Shown piece after piece: positions 63,642 through 64,000 of a stretch of DNA of 64,000 bases. The translations under genes and the position numbers were made by a program. The stretch lies in assembly GCA_021821945.1 (NCBI GenBank), contig JAJZTF010000002.1, positions 124,001-188,000 of the forward strand, in the 5' to 3' direction. Origin of the DNA: Pseudomonadota bacterium (GTDB taxonomy: Bacteria; Pseudomonadota; Gammaproteobacteria; Burkholderiales; Gallionellaceae). Positions within the stretch are counted from its first letter, which is position 1. Every line of letters begins with the position of its first letter. A model generated the notes under the pieces. That model was not told where the DNA came from. It saw nothing but the letters and a program-made list of their open reading frames with translations, and ran no database searches.

Positions 63642-64000
63642 GCAGCCGGGATCAAGAGCCTTACGCAACCTTCTGATCGCGGCTGCGTCACTGGTCGCCG
63701 TCTTCATCATCGGGACGATAGGCTACCGCATCCTGGGCGGCCCCAGGTATTCCTGGCTGGACTGCTTTTACATGACTTTCGTCACGGTGTCGACCATAGG
63801 CTACGACGAAGTCGTGGACGTGAGCCACTACGAATACGGCAGGCTGTTCACGGTGTTCATCGGCATCAGCGGAATCGGTTTGCTGGGTTATGTGTTGTCG
63901 ACATTCACCGCCTTCATGCTGGAGAGCGATCTGAATGTCTTCTGGCGGAGGAAGAAAATGCTGAAGAGAATTGCAGGGCTGAAGGGGCATTACATCGTGT
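63634..64000 (+). CDS. Potassium channel family protein (2TM, RCK), truncated by window end
   Basis: TM-pore-TM with [10 protein letters not shown] filter-like sequence, followed by KGHYIV (start of RCK/TrkA-N domain); ORF runs off the window. Confidence 0.8.
   Translation, partial: MNKQPGSRALRNLLIAAASLVAVFIIGTIGYRILGGPRYSWLDCFYMTFVTVSTIGYDEVVDVSHYEYGRLFTVFIGISGIGLLGYVLSTFTAFMLESDLNVFWRRKKMLKRIAGLKGHYIV

Overview
The window is a gene-dense, high-GC, chromosomal housekeeping segment. Gene content and order (surE-pcm-nlpD; rpoE-rseA-rseB-rseC-mucD-lepA-lepB-rnc-era-recO-pdxJ-acpS-nagZ; recA-recX-alaS; ffs/dnaX/ybaB/recR) suggest a betaproteobacterium, possibly Nitrosomonadales or Gallionellaceae-like (inference only). 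About 60 protein-coding genes, one tRNA-Arg(CCT) and the 4.5S/SRP RNA can be supported. I saw no CRISPR array, IS element, prophage or obvious genomic island. The most interesting signals are regulatory and intergenic. (1) Two perfect TGTC-N10-GACA dyads, the motif described for the response regulator GlrR/QseF, lie upstream of a -24/-12 (sigma54) promoter in front of an opgH-opgG glucan operon. A complete glrK-lipoprotein-glrR (QseE/QseG/QseF-like) locus sits immediately downstream on the other strand. This suggests an undescribed local GlrR/sigma54 -> periplasmic glucan circuit. (2) An unannotated ~55-nt sRNA candidate lies on the minus strand upstream of alaS, with a perfect TTGACA-16-TATAAT promoter and an intrinsic terminator whose loop carries six C residues. 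(3) A perfect FNR-type box (TTGAT-N4-ATCAA) precedes a 53-aa small ORF directly upstream of glrK. (4) A GAAC-N4-GTTC palindrome lies at the recA promoter, where no CTGT-N8-ACAG box is seen. All functional calls are by reading protein motifs and gene order; no database search was run.
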